Assembly: GCF_048984525.1 (NCBI RefSeq)
Contig: NZ_JBMGJC010000010.1
Coordinates: 89,417-153,416 of the forward strand
Reading direction: 5' to 3'
DNA length: 64,000 nucleotides
From: Syntrophopropionicum propionicicum_A
GTDB taxonomy: Bacteria > Bacillota > Desulfotomaculia > Desulfotomaculales > Pelotomaculaceae
The notes below the pieces were generated by a model. It saw nothing but the letters and a program-made list of their open reading frames with translations. It searched no databases and was not told the DNA's origin. Made by a program: the position numbers and the translations under genes. This document shows, one piece after another, positions 42,449-51,376 of this stretch; within the stretch, counting starts at the first letter, position 1; each line of letters starts with the position of its first letter.

Positions 42449-42777
42449 CAGGATATACGGTACGCCCAGTTGTCGCCGTTATTATTATCCCAGTTGTCAG
42501 ATCCGTCCTTGAAACAAAAGTTCAGGCTGTTCCCGGTATTTATGGACACGGTTTTTTCCCAGCCGTCGCTCACCTGTTTCATCTCGATGTCGTTAACTTT
42601 CTCCCAATCGTTTTTATCACCGTAACCGCAGTGCAGGAAAACCTGCCCCGCGCCGGTTTTAGCCAGCAGTCCGTCGTAAAATATACTTACCTCTTTGCCG
42701 TCATCAGCCATGGGCTTTACCTTTACTCCCCGGATAGAATGAGAATAGGTGTGCGGTTTTATTTTTATAGTGTTCAT
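42445..42777 (-). CDS. Carbohydrate-binding module protein (CBM53/CBM25-like)
   Basis: A 110-residue single-domain protein. VFLHCGYGDKNDWEKV, then DGWEKTVSI, then NFCFKDGSDNWDNNNGDNW match the starch-binding CBM25/CBM53 pattern (Trp plus WDNN). No signal peptide and no catalytic domain, so it may act on internal polysaccharide. ATG 42777 follows GGAGG. Convergent with DUF951; the two stop codons share TTAA bases (42445-42448). Confidence 0.85.
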   Translation of the reverse strand: MNTIKIKPHTYSHSIRGVKVKPMADDGKEVSIFYDGLLAKTGAGQVFLHCGYGDKNDWEKVNDIEMKQVSDGWEKTVSINTGNSLNFCFKDGSDNWDNNNGDNWAYRISC

Positions 42778-42857
42778 AACAACGCCTCCTTTTCATGTTT
42801 ATTTTGTGTAGAAGACAGAAGGTTTATTAGTTTGGTTTATTCCTTTTTCTTTCTTCC

Positions 42858-42886
42858 TTGCCATTTGCAACGCGCTGTGCTATAAT
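42858..42886 (+). promoter_or_regulatory. rpsF promoter
   Basis: TTGCCA (42858-42863), 17-nt spacer, TATAAT (42881-42886). The ~75-nt leader that follows has a CCCT/AGGG hairpin; S6:S18-type autoregulation is possible but not shown. Confidence 0.65.
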
Positions 42887-42968
42887 TCTTTAGTCAAAAT
42901 TTTTGACGTTCGTCCCTGCTCTACTCTTTGCGGTAGGGCCACAGTCCACGGGGAGGAGGTGATTTGCT

Positions 42969-43256
42969 TTGCGCAAATACGAAGTAGTCTTTGTCCATCG
43001 TCCGGACCTGGACGAGGAGAAAAGCGCGGCGCTCATTGAGAGATTCAAAGACCTTATTGAAACCCACGGCGGGGAAGTCCTCAAGATAGACAAGTGGGGT
43101 AAGCGCAGGCTGGCTTATGAGGTGAAGGATCTGAGGGAAGGCGTTTACATCATAGCTCATATGAACGCTGAACCAAAAGTAGCGACAGAACTTGACCGCG
43201 TTTTTAAGATTACAGACGAAGTGCTCAGGCATATTATTGTGCGGGAAGATATTTAG
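42969..43256 (+). CDS. rpsF: 30S ribosomal protein S6
   Basis: A 95-residue S6 with the ferredoxin-like pattern and the KWGKRRLAYEVKDLREG block. TTG 42969 follows GGGGAGGAGGTG. First gene of the classic rpsF-ssb-rpsR operon; S6 and S18 bind together in the small subunit. Confidence 0.97.
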   Translation: MRKYEVVFVHRPDLDEEKSAALIERFKDLIETHGGEVLKIDKWGKRRLAYEVKDLREGVYIIAHMNAEPKVATELDRVFKITDEVLRHIIVREDI

Positions 43257-43322
43257 GGCCGGGGCAGAAAAACCGGGAGGCTACCCGGCCATTTCCGATA
43301 GAAAAGCCAGGTGGTGAAAGAA

Positions 43323-43736
43323 ATGCTCAATAAAGTAATCTTGATTGGCAGGCTTACAAGAGAGCCGGAACTGCGCTATACCCCCAGCGGGGCCGCTGTG
43401 GCCAAGTTTACTCTGGCAGTGGACCGGCGCCAGTCCAGGGACAGGGAAAAGGAAACCGACTTTATTGACATCGTGGTCTGGCAGAAACTGGCCGAAACCT
43501 GTGCCAGCTATTTAGGCAAGGGCAGGCTGGTGGCGGTTGACGGAAGGCTGCAGGTGCGCTCCTATGAGGACAACCAGGGGGTACGCAGAAAGGCTGCCGA
43601 GGTCGTGGCTGAAAACGTGCGTTTTCTGGACCGGGCCAAAGAGGGCAGCGTGGCTGCCGGCGGCGCCGCACTTGGTTCTGAAGGCGGCGGCTACGGCAGT
43701 GAGATCAGTTTTAACGAGGATGACATCCCATTTTAA
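43323..43736 (+). CDS. ssb: Single-stranded DNA-binding protein
   Basis: A 137-residue SSB: OB fold opening MLNKVILIGRLTREPELRYT, a short Gly-rich linker (GGGYGSE), and the acidic C-terminal tip EDDIPF that recruits partners. ATG 43323 follows AGGTGG; GTG 43311 overlaps it. Middle gene of rpsF-ssb-rpsR. Confidence 0.97.
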   Translation: MLNKVILIGRLTREPELRYTPSGAAVAKFTLAVDRRQSRDREKETDFIDIVVWQKLAETCASYLGKGRLVAVDGRLQVRSYEDNQGVRRKAAEVVAENVRFLDRAKEGSVAAGGAALGSEGGGYGSEISFNEDDIPF

Positions 43737-43784
43737 TAAACAGGGGCGCCTCGCATGAGGCTGCCTATGCAAGGGGGCATACCA

Positions 43785-44015
43785 TTGAAACGTGAAAGGG
43801 GCCGCAGAGGTAAAAAGCGGATATGCAGTTTTTGTGTAGACAAAATGGAAGCCATAGATTATAAGGACGTTCCGCGCCTTAAAAAATATGTTACCGAGCG
43901 GGGGAAAATTCTGCCCCGCCGGATTTCCGGCAACTGCGCCAGGCACCAGCGCATGCTGACCACATCAATAAAGAGGGCCAGGAACATAGCCCTCCTGCCG
44001 TTTACAGCGGAATAA
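43785..44015 (+). CDS. rpsR: 30S ribosomal protein S18
   Basis: A 76-residue basic S18 with CSFCVDK (Cys-type), YKDVPRLKKYVTERGKI and the ISGNCARHQR block. TTG 43785 follows AAGGGGG at 7 nt and gives normal length; ATG 43755 lacks a site. Last gene of the operon. Confidence 0.96.
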   Translation: MKRERGRRGKKRICSFCVDKMEAIDYKDVPRLKKYVTERGKILPRRISGNCARHQRMLTTSIKRARNIALLPFTAE

Positions 44016-44062
44016 GGGCCGCATAGTAAAATGCGGGACGGCAACTAAAAAGGAACCAGAAG

Positions 44063-44090
44063 GATGGGCGAACGCCCATCTTTTGTTTTT
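44063..44090 (+). terminator. rpsR terminator
   Basis: GATGGGC-GAAC-GCCCATC followed by TTTTGTTTTT. Confidence 0.85.
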
Positions 44091-44241
44091 CCAGGCTTTC
44101 TTGGCATTTGATTTATCAGTTTAATCAGGGGGTTCTAAACAAACAAAGCAACAAATAACAGGTAAAACCGATCATCCGAGGCAGGAAAAGAAACTTGCGC
44201 CGCAGAATATTTATAGTCTGTTTACCGAAGGAGGGCTCCCC

Positions 44242-44556
44242 ATGATTCCCGCTCAGGAAGGCGGCATCGCCAAGAACATAAAAGTTATCGAGTGGCTCAA
44301 AGCCGATTTGGTCACATCTGTCGCCGCGTTATTCAAATCGATGCTCCGCGGCAGCGAGGAACTTATTCTTGACGCGCTGGCCAGCCTCTTAATTACATGT
44401 TATGTTTTGGGACGGAGGCTGGGGGTAAGTTTCTCACGCCTGGATTTAAAAGTTGAAGCAAAGCTGCGCCAGGGGATTGACGAGGACCATGAAACGGAGA
44501 GGTGGTATGGCGATCTATCAACCCTCTTAAATTACCTGGTTGACAAAAAGAGGTGA
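44242..44556 (+). CDS. MazG-like family protein
   Basis: A 104-residue helical protein like the MazG-like group next to yybS in Clostridia. ELILDALASLLITCYVLGRRLG resembles the all-alpha NTP pyrophosphatase helices (given in part), but the full EExxE metal set is not evident, so activity is doubtful. ATG 44242 follows GGAGGG. It overlaps the upstream region of the YybS gene. Confidence 0.75.
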   Translation: MIPAQEGGIAKNIKVIEWLKADLVTSVAALFKSMLRGSEELILDALASLLITCYVLGRRLGVSFSRLDLKVEAKLRQGIDEDHETERWYGDLSTLLNYLVDKKR

Positions 44557-44560
44557 TGGC

Positions 44561-45517
44561 TTGACAACTGGTGAGAAGCCGAGAGCCCTGTCGGAGTGGG
44601 CTTTTTTTACATCAATGTTCGCCATCGCCGGATTGGCAGGTGTTTATCTGCCGCCCCTTTACTTTGTAACCGCTATGCTGCTGCCCCTGCCGGCGATGCT
44701 GACTGTATTGAAAATCGACGCCCGTTACGCCCTGCTGGGGCTTGCGGCCGCAGGATTGGTGTTTTTTATTTTAATGCCCCCGACTGCGGCTTCCATCCTG
44801 ATTTTTCAATACGGGCTGCTCGGCGTTTTATACGGGCTGTTGTTTAAGAACAGGATTTCATCCGGCAAAACACTGGCGACCGGGATGCTTTACGCTGGCG
44901 TTTCGGCTTTTTTATACCTGGTCCTGAACTATTTTGCCGGGAACAACCTGTTTGTGCTGGGGGAGGAAGGCCGCATCGCGTTTGAGCAGTCCATGGCCGC
45001 ATACCGGGACATGGGCGCGTATAACGGTATACCTTCCGAATTAGAGGGTGAAATTAGTGAAAGCCTGATTTCAGCCCTTGAACTGTTGATCCCGGGCCAG
45101 TATATTGTCAATTCAGCTGCTTTAGCAGCTCTAACATATTTTTTTGCCAGGGCCTGCCTGGCGCGCCTGAAATATTTCCTTGCCCCGGGGCTGGCCTTTA
45201 CCATGATTTCACTGCCCTGGTACAGTATCTGGGGGCCGATTGCGGGACTGGCGCTTACCCTGGCCGGAGATAATTTTTCGTGGCTGCTGGCGGCGAAAAC
45301 GGGTAAAAACATCCTGTTTATACTTTTCTGGCTGTATATCGTGATGGGCTTGTCTGTCGCGTCGTATTTTTTTCGCAGGGTCAACGTGGTCTGGCCGGTC
45401 AAGCTGGTATTCCTGATATTTGCTCTGGCCTATCTGCCTTTCAGCATGGTTGCACTGATCCTGCTGGGGCTTGTTGACCCTTTGGTAAACTTCAGGCGGC
45501 TGCCGCCACAGACGTAA
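44561..45517 (+). CDS. YybS family membrane protein (DUF2232)
   Basis: A 318-residue protein with eight or so membrane segments, DUF2232/YybS family. The start is at TTG 44561, directly after AGAGGTG; ATG 44540 in frame lies inside the MazG-like gene. In Bacillus, yybS sits upstream of gdpP-rplI-dnaC. Here rplI, lonC and dnaB follow, but the GdpP phosphodiesterase gene is missing. Function unknown; ECF-transporter-like by topology. Confidence 0.88.
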   Translation: MTTGEKPRALSEWAFFTSMFAIAGLAGVYLPPLYFVTAMLLPLPAMLTVLKIDARYALLGLAAAGLVFFILMPPTAASILIFQYGLLGVLYGLLFKNRISSGKTLATGMLYAGVSAFLYLVLNYFAGNNLFVLGEEGRIAFEQSMAAYRDMGAYNGIPSELEGEISESLISALELLIPGQYIVNSAALAALTYFFARACLARLKYFLAPGLAFTMISLPWYSIWGPIAGLALTLAGDNFSWLLAAKTGKNILFILFWLYIVMGLSVASYFFRRVNVVWPVKLVFLIFALAYLPFSMVALILLGLVDPLVNFRRLPPQT

Positions 45518-45552
45518 AATTCAATAATAATATTTAGAATAAAAAAATAAAA

Positions 45553-45723
45553 ACAAACAGATAGGATTAACAAGATTTAAACTGATTAACATGATTTTAA
45601 ATATTTTTTATAATACCTTTTTACCAGCCTATATGGGCAAGTTAAAAATATCTATTTAAAAAAATTTAATGTTTAGGTTAAAAAAGAATTACTAGAATCC
45701 TGTAAATCCTGTCAATTTGTTTG
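45553..45723. repeat. AGGATTAAC-iteron inverted element, copy 5
   Basis: Left arm ATAGGATTAACAAGATTTAA and CTGATTAACATGATTTTA; right arm GAATCCTGTAAATCCTGTCA. Occupies most of the yybS-rplI gap, i.e. the place where gdpP is found in relatives. Confidence 0.7.
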
Positions 45724-45790
45724 CCCGGGAGCTATTTATTTTTTGGATAGTGCTCAAGTAATCTCAGGAAACCTTTAGGAGGTGTCAATC

Positions 45791-46237
45791 GTGAAAGTAG
45801 TACTGACGAAAGATGTGCCCGGCCAGGGCAGGAGTGGGGACGTTATAAACGTAGCGGAGGGTTACGCCCGCAACTATTTATTCCCGCGCGGGATGGCGGT
45901 TGAGGCCTCCAGGGGCAAAATGAACGAACTGGCCGTCCGCCGGCAGGCGCAGGCGGCAAAGGAAGAGAAGATAGAGCAGGAGGCCAGGGTGCAGGCAGCC
46001 AGCCTGAATAACCTCAAGGTCATTGTGAAAGCGAAACAGGGAGAGGGTGGCAGGCTTTTCGGCTCAGTAAACAACAAGGATATAGCCGACGCCCTGGCCG
46101 CCCAGCATAAAATAAAGCTGGATAAAAAGAAACTGGTTGTAAAGGAGCCGATTAAACATCTGGGCACCTATTCAGTAACCGCCAAGCTGCACCCGGCAGT
46201 ACAGGCTGATATAGAAGTCGAGGTAGTTGCCGAGTAG
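45791..46237 (+). CDS. rplI: 50S ribosomal protein L9
   Basis: A 148-residue two-domain L9: KVVLTKDVPGQGRSGDVINV at the N-terminus, a long connecting helix, and the C-terminal RNA-binding domain (LFGSVNNKDIADAL). GTG 45791 follows GGAGGTG. Followed by lonC and dnaB, as in many Clostridia. Confidence 0.96.
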   Translation: MKVVLTKDVPGQGRSGDVINVAEGYARNYLFPRGMAVEASRGKMNELAVRRQAQAAKEEKIEQEARVQAASLNNLKVIVKAKQGEGGRLFGSVNNKDIADALAAQHKIKLDKKKLVVKEPIKHLGTYSVTAKLHPAVQADIEVEVVAE

Positions 46238-46298
46238 TACCGCCCCGTCTGATCCTGTGACTCATTTAACCTATTTGCGGCATTGAAAGGAGCACAAG

Positions 46299-48239
46299 AT
46301 GAAAGTATTTCTCGAAAAATTTATTGGGAGCGCCAAAAACGAAACTTCCGATAGATTAAAGGGCCATGATCAGATAAAACGCCAGGTGGCCGCGTTATAC
46401 AGCCTGCTGGCAAACCTTTACGGCTCCGATAAGCTGGTTTTAAGGGCGGGCAAACTGGAAGCGCTGCAGTTTATGCGCTCCGAGCGGCTGGAGGAAAGAG
46501 TCCTCGCCCTCCAGAAACTTGTTTTCGAGGACCCTACTTACGACACACCGCCGGCCTACGAGGAAATCCCGGCCGTCCTGGAAGAAATCGAAGAGGAAAT
46601 TGCCGATAATATCGCCAGGCGCACCGTGGAAGACAAGCTGGAGAAAAAGATAAGCGAAAAACTCCAGCAGCGGCACGAGGAATATATTAAAGAAATAAAA
46701 ATGCAGGTAATCAAGGAAAACACCGGCGCGGAAAACGCCCAAACTTTAAAGAAGCTGGCCATACTTGAGAAGCTCGAGCAGCGCAAGCTGTCCACTTCGG
46801 CGATGGAGTTTTTGCGTCCGTCCACGTTCGAGGAAATAGTAGGCCAGGAGCGGGCGGTCAAGGCGCTCCTGGCAAAACTGGGTTCGCCCTACCCGCAGCA
46901 TATGATCCTTTACGGGCCGCCCGGCGTGGGCAAGACCACCGCGGCCAGGCTGGCCCTGGAAGTGGCTAAAAACAACAAAAGCACGCCCTTTGCCGGCGAA
47001 GCCGCTTTTGTTGAGGTAAACGGGGCTACCCTGCGCTGGGACCCGCGAGAAGTGACAAACCCGCTCCTGGGGTCGGTGCACGACCCGATATACCAGGGTG
47101 CCAGGCGCGACCTGGCCGAGACCGGGGTGCCGGAACCAAAACTGGGCCTGGTCACCGATGCCCACGGGGGAGTCCTTTTCATAGATGAAATTGGTGAAAT
47201 GGACACGTTACTGCACAGCAAACTGTTAAAAGTGCTGGAGGACAAAAGGGTGTTTTTTGACTCTTCGTATTACGACCCCCATGACCCCAACGTACCCCAG
47301 TACATTAAAAAGATTTTTGAGGAGGGGGCCCCGGCGGACTTTGTCCTCATCGGCGCTACGACGCGGGACCCGGAGGAGATTAACCCAGCTATCCGCTCCC
47401 GCTGCGCGGAGATATTTTTCGAGCCGCTCACACCGAAGGACATCAGGGAAATTTTGCAGCAGGCCGCGGGCAAGCTCGAGGTGGAGATGGACGAGGCGGT
47501 TCCCGAAATTATCAGCGAATATACCATAGAAGGACGCAAGGCCATCAACATCCTGGCCGACGCTTATGGCATGGCCTGTTACCGCAGTGACGCGCAGGGC
47601 TGCCGTCCCGCGATAAGGATGGAAGACGTCATGGAGGTGGCCCAGGTAAGCAGGTTGAGCCCCTATGTAACGCGCAAGGCCTCTTCCGAACGGGAAATCG
47701 GCAAGATATTCGGCCTGGGCGTGATGGGGTTTTTGGGATCGGTCCTGGAAATCGAAGCCGTGGCTTTCCCTGCCCGCAGCCAAGGCCAGGGCACTATCCG
47801 TTTTAACGACACGGCCGGCAGCATGGCCAAGGATTCGGTATTCAACGCCGCCTCGGTGATACGGAAGCTGACCGGCGAGGACCTGTCCAATTACGACCTG
47901 CACGTAAACGTGGTAGGCGGGGGCAGGATCGACGGGCCGTCGGCCGGAGTGGCGATTTTTCTGGCCATACTGAGCGCCATCCAGGGACGCCCGATAACTC
48001 AAAACGTGGCCGTGACGGGCGAGATCTCCATCCAGGGCAAAGCCCGGGCAGTAGGCGGCGTGTTCGAGAAAATTTACGGCGCCAGGCAGGCGGGAATTAA
48101 AACAGTGCTGGTGCCGGTGGAAAACGACAAGGACATACCGGTGGATATCAAGGGTATTCAGGTAATACCGGTCAGCTCGGTGGAAGAGATCATCGCGCAC
48201 GTTTTTCCACCCGCGGAAGTTGACGCGCTAGTCAGTTGA
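46299..48239 (+). CDS. lonC: LonC-type ATP-dependent protease
   Basis: A 646-residue Lon-family protease of the LonC group: a shortened N-terminal coiled-coil region (residues 60-165), an AAA+ domain with GPPGVGKTT (about 207-215) and GGVLFIDEIGE, then the Lon protease domain. Catalytic Ser lies in DGPSAGVAIF and Lys in GGVFEKIYGARQAG. No LonA substrate-binding N-domain. Cytoplasmic. ATG 46299 follows AAAGGAG. Its place between rplI and dnaB is typical. Confidence 0.95.
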   Translation: MKVFLEKFIGSAKNETSDRLKGHDQIKRQVAALYSLLANLYGSDKLVLRAGKLEALQFMRSERLEERVLALQKLVFEDPTYDTPPAYEEIPAVLEEIEEEIADNIARRTVEDKLEKKISEKLQQRHEEYIKEIKMQVIKENTGAENAQTLKKLAILEKLEQRKLSTSAMEFLRPSTFEEIVGQERAVKALLAKLGSPYPQHMILYGPPGVGKTTAARLALEVAKNNKSTPFAGEAAFVEVNGATLRWDPREVTNPLLGSVHDPIYQGARRDLAETGVPEPKLGLVTDAHGGVLFIDEIGEMDTLLHSKLLKVLEDKRVFFDSSYYDPHDPNVPQYIKKIFEEGAPADFVLIGATTRDPEEINPAIRSRCAEIFFEPLTPKDIREILQQAAGKLEVEMDEAVPEIISEYTIEGRKAINILADAYGMACYRSDAQGCRPAIRMEDVMEVAQVSRLSPYVTRKASSEREIGKIFGLGVMGFLGSVLEIEAVAFPARSQGQGTIRFNDTAGSMAKDSVFNAASVIRKLTGEDLSNYDLHVNVVGGGRIDGPSAGVAIFLAILSAIQGRPITQNVAVTGEISIQGKARAVGGVFEKIYGARQAGIKTVLVPVENDKDIPVDIKGIQVIPVSSVEEIIAHVFPPAEVDALVS

Positions 48240-48253
48240 TAAAAGCAAAAGAA

Positions 48254-48358
48254 ATTTTCACAGGCTAAATTAAATCTGCACTAAAATTTTAAATAAAATA
48301 GTTTATTGTTTTTTTAAATCCTGTTAATCTTTCTAATCTTGTAAATCTTGTGAGAATT
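48254..48358. repeat. AGGATTAAC-iteron inverted element, copy 6 (short)
   Basis: Left arm TTTTCACAGGCTAAATTAAA; right arm AATCCTGTTAATCTTTCTAA and AATCTTGTGAGAA. Shortest copy, partly eroded. Confidence 0.55.
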
Positions 48359-48419
48359 ATATATTCCTATGTTTTTATAATTTAAATTCACGTGAGAATT
48401 ATTTTTCCCGAGGTATCAT

Positions 48420-49757
48420 ATGTTAGATCGTGTTCCCCCGCAAAACATAGACGCCGAGCAGTCGGTGCTGGGCGCCATCCTGCTGGACCGGGAGGCTATT
48501 TTCAGGGCCATGAAGCTGCTCCGGCCGGATGATTTTTACCGGGAAAGCCACAGGCTGATCTATGAGGCGATGCTTGAGCTGGACGAGAGCGGCAGCCCGG
48601 TGGACCCGGTCACTGTATGCGAGCACCTGAGGATTAAAGGGACGCTGGAAAAAGCCGGCGGAGTTTCCTATATCGCCACGCTGGCTGAAATGGTGCCCAC
48701 TGCCGCCAACATCGGCTATTACTCCCGCATCGTCGAGGAAAAATCCCTGCTCCGGACACTGATCCAGCTGTCTACCCGGATCGCCGGCATGGGTTACGAC
48801 GAGGGGGAGGAACCGGAAAAACTTATCGCCGAAGCGGAGCGGATGATAACTGAACTGGGCGGCAGAAGGGCTGCCACAGCTTTTTTCGCGATCAAGGAAA
48901 TTCTGCTGGACACATTCTCCCACCTGGAGTTCCTATACAGCAACCAGGGAAAAGCCCTGGGCGTCCCCACTTCTTTCAGCGACCTGGACCGGATCTGCAC
49001 CGGGCTGCAGCCAAGCGACTTTATTATCATGGCGGGCCGTCCCGGTATGGGCAAGACCGCCCTGGGCCTCTGCATCGGGTACAGCGCCGCCCTGAAACAT
49101 AATATTCCGGTGGCGGTATTCAGCCTGGAAATGTCCAAGGAACAGCTTGTCCAGCGTATTCTGTGCGCCGAAGCCAAAGTTGACCAGCACCGCCTCCGCA
49201 CGGGTGACCTGGAGGAAGAAGACTGGCGGAAGCTGCATGAAACAAAGGACAGGATCGCCAATATCCCGATATTCATCGACGATACTCCCGGCATCACCGT
49301 CCGCCAGGTGCGGGCTAAGGCCAGGCAGCTCCAGGCGGAAAAAGGGCTGGGCCTTATTGTTATCGACTATCTCCAATTGATGCAGGGGAGCAGGCGGGTC
49401 GAGAACCGCCAGCAGGAAATATCGGAAATATCCAGGTCCTTAAAAGGTCTGGCCAAGGAGCTTAACGTGCCGGTACTGGCCCTGGCCCAGTTAAGCCGCT
49501 CTGTTGAACAGCGTGACAAGAAGCGGCCGATCATGTCGGACCTGCGCGAGTCGGGTTCGCTGGAGCAGGACGCCGACCTGATTATGTTTATATATCGGGA
49601 TGAATATTACAACAGGGATTCAGAAAAAAAAGGAATTGCCGAAATAATTATTGCCAAGCACCGCAACGGGCCCACCGGTTACGTCGAGCTGGGATTTTTA
49701 AAGGAGTACACAAAATTTGTCCCGCTCTTAAAAGATACTGATGAAAACAAGCCGTAA
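48420..49757 (+). CDS. dnaB: Replicative DNA helicase
   Basis: A 445-residue DnaB (DnaC in Bacillus naming). N-terminal helical domain opens PPQNIDAEQSVLGAILL. The RecA-like motor has GRPGMGKTAL (about 207-216), the LIVIDYLQLMQG Walker B block and the arginine-rich LSRSVEQR segment. It unwinds DNA at the fork. ATG 48420 has GAGG ahead. Confidence 0.97.
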   Translation: MLDRVPPQNIDAEQSVLGAILLDREAIFRAMKLLRPDDFYRESHRLIYEAMLELDESGSPVDPVTVCEHLRIKGTLEKAGGVSYIATLAEMVPTAANIGYYSRIVEEKSLLRTLIQLSTRIAGMGYDEGEEPEKLIAEAERMITELGGRRAATAFFAIKEILLDTFSHLEFLYSNQGKALGVPTSFSDLDRICTGLQPSDFIIMAGRPGMGKTALGLCIGYSAALKHNIPVAVFSLEMSKEQLVQRILCAEAKVDQHRLRTGDLEEEDWRKLHETKDRIANIPIFIDDTPGITVRQVRAKARQLQAEKGLGLIVIDYLQLMQGSRRVENRQQEISEISRSLKGLAKELNVPVLALAQLSRSVEQRDKKRPIMSDLRESGSLEQDADLIMFIYRDEYYNRDSEKKGIAEIIIAKHRNGPTGYVELGFLKEYTKFVPLLKDTDENKP

Positions 49758-49798
49758 TCCGATTATTTACATGAAAGACCACTTATTTGCTTAATTTC

Positions 49799-49827
49799 TT
49801 GACATTGGCAGCTTGGTTTGCTAAAAT
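49799..49827 (+). promoter_or_regulatory. Promoter of the FAD dehydrogenase-purA unit
   Basis: TTGACA (49799-49804), 17-nt spacer, TAAAAT (49822-49827). A leader of about 140 nt follows with no recognised riboswitch. Confidence 0.7.
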
Positions 49828-49972
49828 ACTTTTGCTGCCTGGTATGGTTCCCTGACAGCTGCATCCGGGGCGGAAACTATGGCTCAAATAGCAACTAATG
49901 CAGGTTTGTTGTTTGGGTTATTTTTATGCCGGTAAAAAAGGATGCGCGGCTTAAGGCCGGGGGAGGAGTATT

Positions 49973-51361
49973 GTGAGCAAGCAGTATGATGTTGTTATTG
50001 TAGGATCGGGGCCGGCAGGAATATTTACCGCCCTTGAACTGGTGGGTTCCAGGACCGGTTTAAAAATACTCATCATTGAAAAGGGACGCGATATAAACAA
50101 GCGCGTCTGCGTGGCCCGGGAGCAGGGCGGCGGCTGTGTCAACTGTTCCCCCTGTTCCACCATCTGCGGGTGGGGCGGCGCCGGCGCCTTCAGCGACGGC
50201 AAGCTGACCCTTTCCACCGAAATCGGCGGCAGCCTCGAGCAGTATACCGGGGTTGACGGACTGACCGGCCTGATAGACTATATTGACCAGGTTTACGTTA
50301 AGTTTGGCGCGCCGGAGCAGATCTTCGGCCTGGAGCACGAGGAGGAAATTAATGAGATCCAGCGCCGGGCAATACTGTCCGAGTTAAAGCTGATCCCGGT
50401 GCGGATCAGGCACATGGGGACAGGGCGCTGCCAGGAAGTCCTGCAGAGGATGCAGGAATACCTGGTATCGCACGGCGTGGAGGTGCGGACTTCCTGCCAG
50501 GTGGAAGAGGTCCTGGTAAAGGAAAATACCGTCAGGGGCGTTGTAACCAGGGACGGCAAGGTAATAAACGCAAAGCATGTTGTGCTGGCCCCCGGCCGGG
50601 AAGGTTCGGAGTGGCTCAGCCGGGAAGCGGAGCGCCTGGGGCTTGATACCATGATCAACCCGGTGGACATAGGGGTGCGGGTGGAACTGCCCGCGGCTGT
50701 TATGGACCACCTGACCCGTATTTTTTATGAGGCAAAATTCATATACTACTCAAAGACCTTTAGTGACAGGGTCCGCACTTTTTGCATGAACCCCAACGGG
50801 GAAGTGGTGCTGGAAAACATGGACGGCCTGATCACGGTAAACGGCCACAGCCACGCGTACAATAAGACTGAAAACACTAATTTCGCGGTACTGGTCAGCA
50901 AAACTTTCACCGAGCCTTTTAAAGACCCGATCTCTTACGGCCGGTACATAGCCAGCCTGGCCAACCTGCTGGGCGGCGGCGTTATTGTCCAGAGCCTGGG
51001 AGACCTGGTTTCCGGCCACCGGTCGACCACGGAAAGGCTGGCCAAATGCATGACCATACCGACCCTGCGCGAGGCGACACCGGGTGATCTGAGCCTGGTC
51101 TTTCCTTACCGGCACCTGATGGGGATTGTTGAAATGCTTAAAGCGCTCAACGAGCTGGCGCCGGGGGTATACTCCAGGTACACCCTGCTGTACGGCGTGG
51201 AGGTAAAATTTTATTCGTCACGGCTTGTCCTTACCAAGTCCCTGGAAACCAGGGTGAAAAACCTGTTTGCGGCAGGGGACGGGGCGGGCGTGACCAGGGG
51301 ACTGTCCCAGGCTTCCGCAGCCGGTGTGCTCGCCGCCAGGGAAATTGCAAATAGGATTTAG
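49973..51361 (+). CDS. FAD-dependent dehydrogenase (DUF-type flavoprotein)
   Basis: A 462-residue flavoprotein. N-terminal dinucleotide site VVIVGSGPAGIFTALEL (residues 6-22), a Cys-rich GGGCVNCSPCSTICGWGGAG (about 52-71) typical of this Clostridial FAD-dependent dehydrogenase group, and a C-terminal FAUGDG-like FAAGDGAGVTRG. GTG 49973 follows GGGGGAGGAG. It lies 15 nt ahead of purA, and this pairing recurs in Clostridia. Substrate unknown. Confidence 0.88.
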   Translation: MSKQYDVVIVGSGPAGIFTALELVGSRTGLKILIIEKGRDINKRVCVAREQGGGCVNCSPCSTICGWGGAGAFSDGKLTLSTEIGGSLEQYTGVDGLTGLIDYIDQVYVKFGAPEQIFGLEHEEEINEIQRRAILSELKLIPVRIRHMGTGRCQEVLQRMQEYLVSHGVEVRTSCQVEEVLVKENTVRGVVTRDGKVINAKHVVLAPGREGSEWLSREAERLGLDTMINPVDIGVRVELPAAVMDHLTRIFYEAKFIYYSKTFSDRVRTFCMNPNGEVVLENMDGLITVNGHSHAYNKTENTNFAVLVSKTFTEPFKDPISYGRYIASLANLLGGGVIVQSLGDLVSGHRSTTERLAKCMTIPTLREATPGDLSLVFPYRHLMGIVEMLKALNELAPGVYSRYTLLYGVEVKFYSSRLVLTKSLETRVKNLFAAGDGAGVTRGLSQASAAGVLAAREIANRI

Positions 51362-51376
51362 GAGGTTTCTTTTTAG

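Noticed and set aside
47226..48200. 324-codon frame opposite lonC
   Set aside because: Antisense shadow of a GC-rich conserved gene; no binding site and no recognisable domain. The same applies to long antisense frames in serS (10333-11004), purA (51794-52699) and glnS.
49927..49977. 16-codon leader peptide overlapping the FAD dehydrogenase start
   Set aside because: ATG lacks a ribosome binding site and the peptide has no amino acid bias suggesting attenuation.
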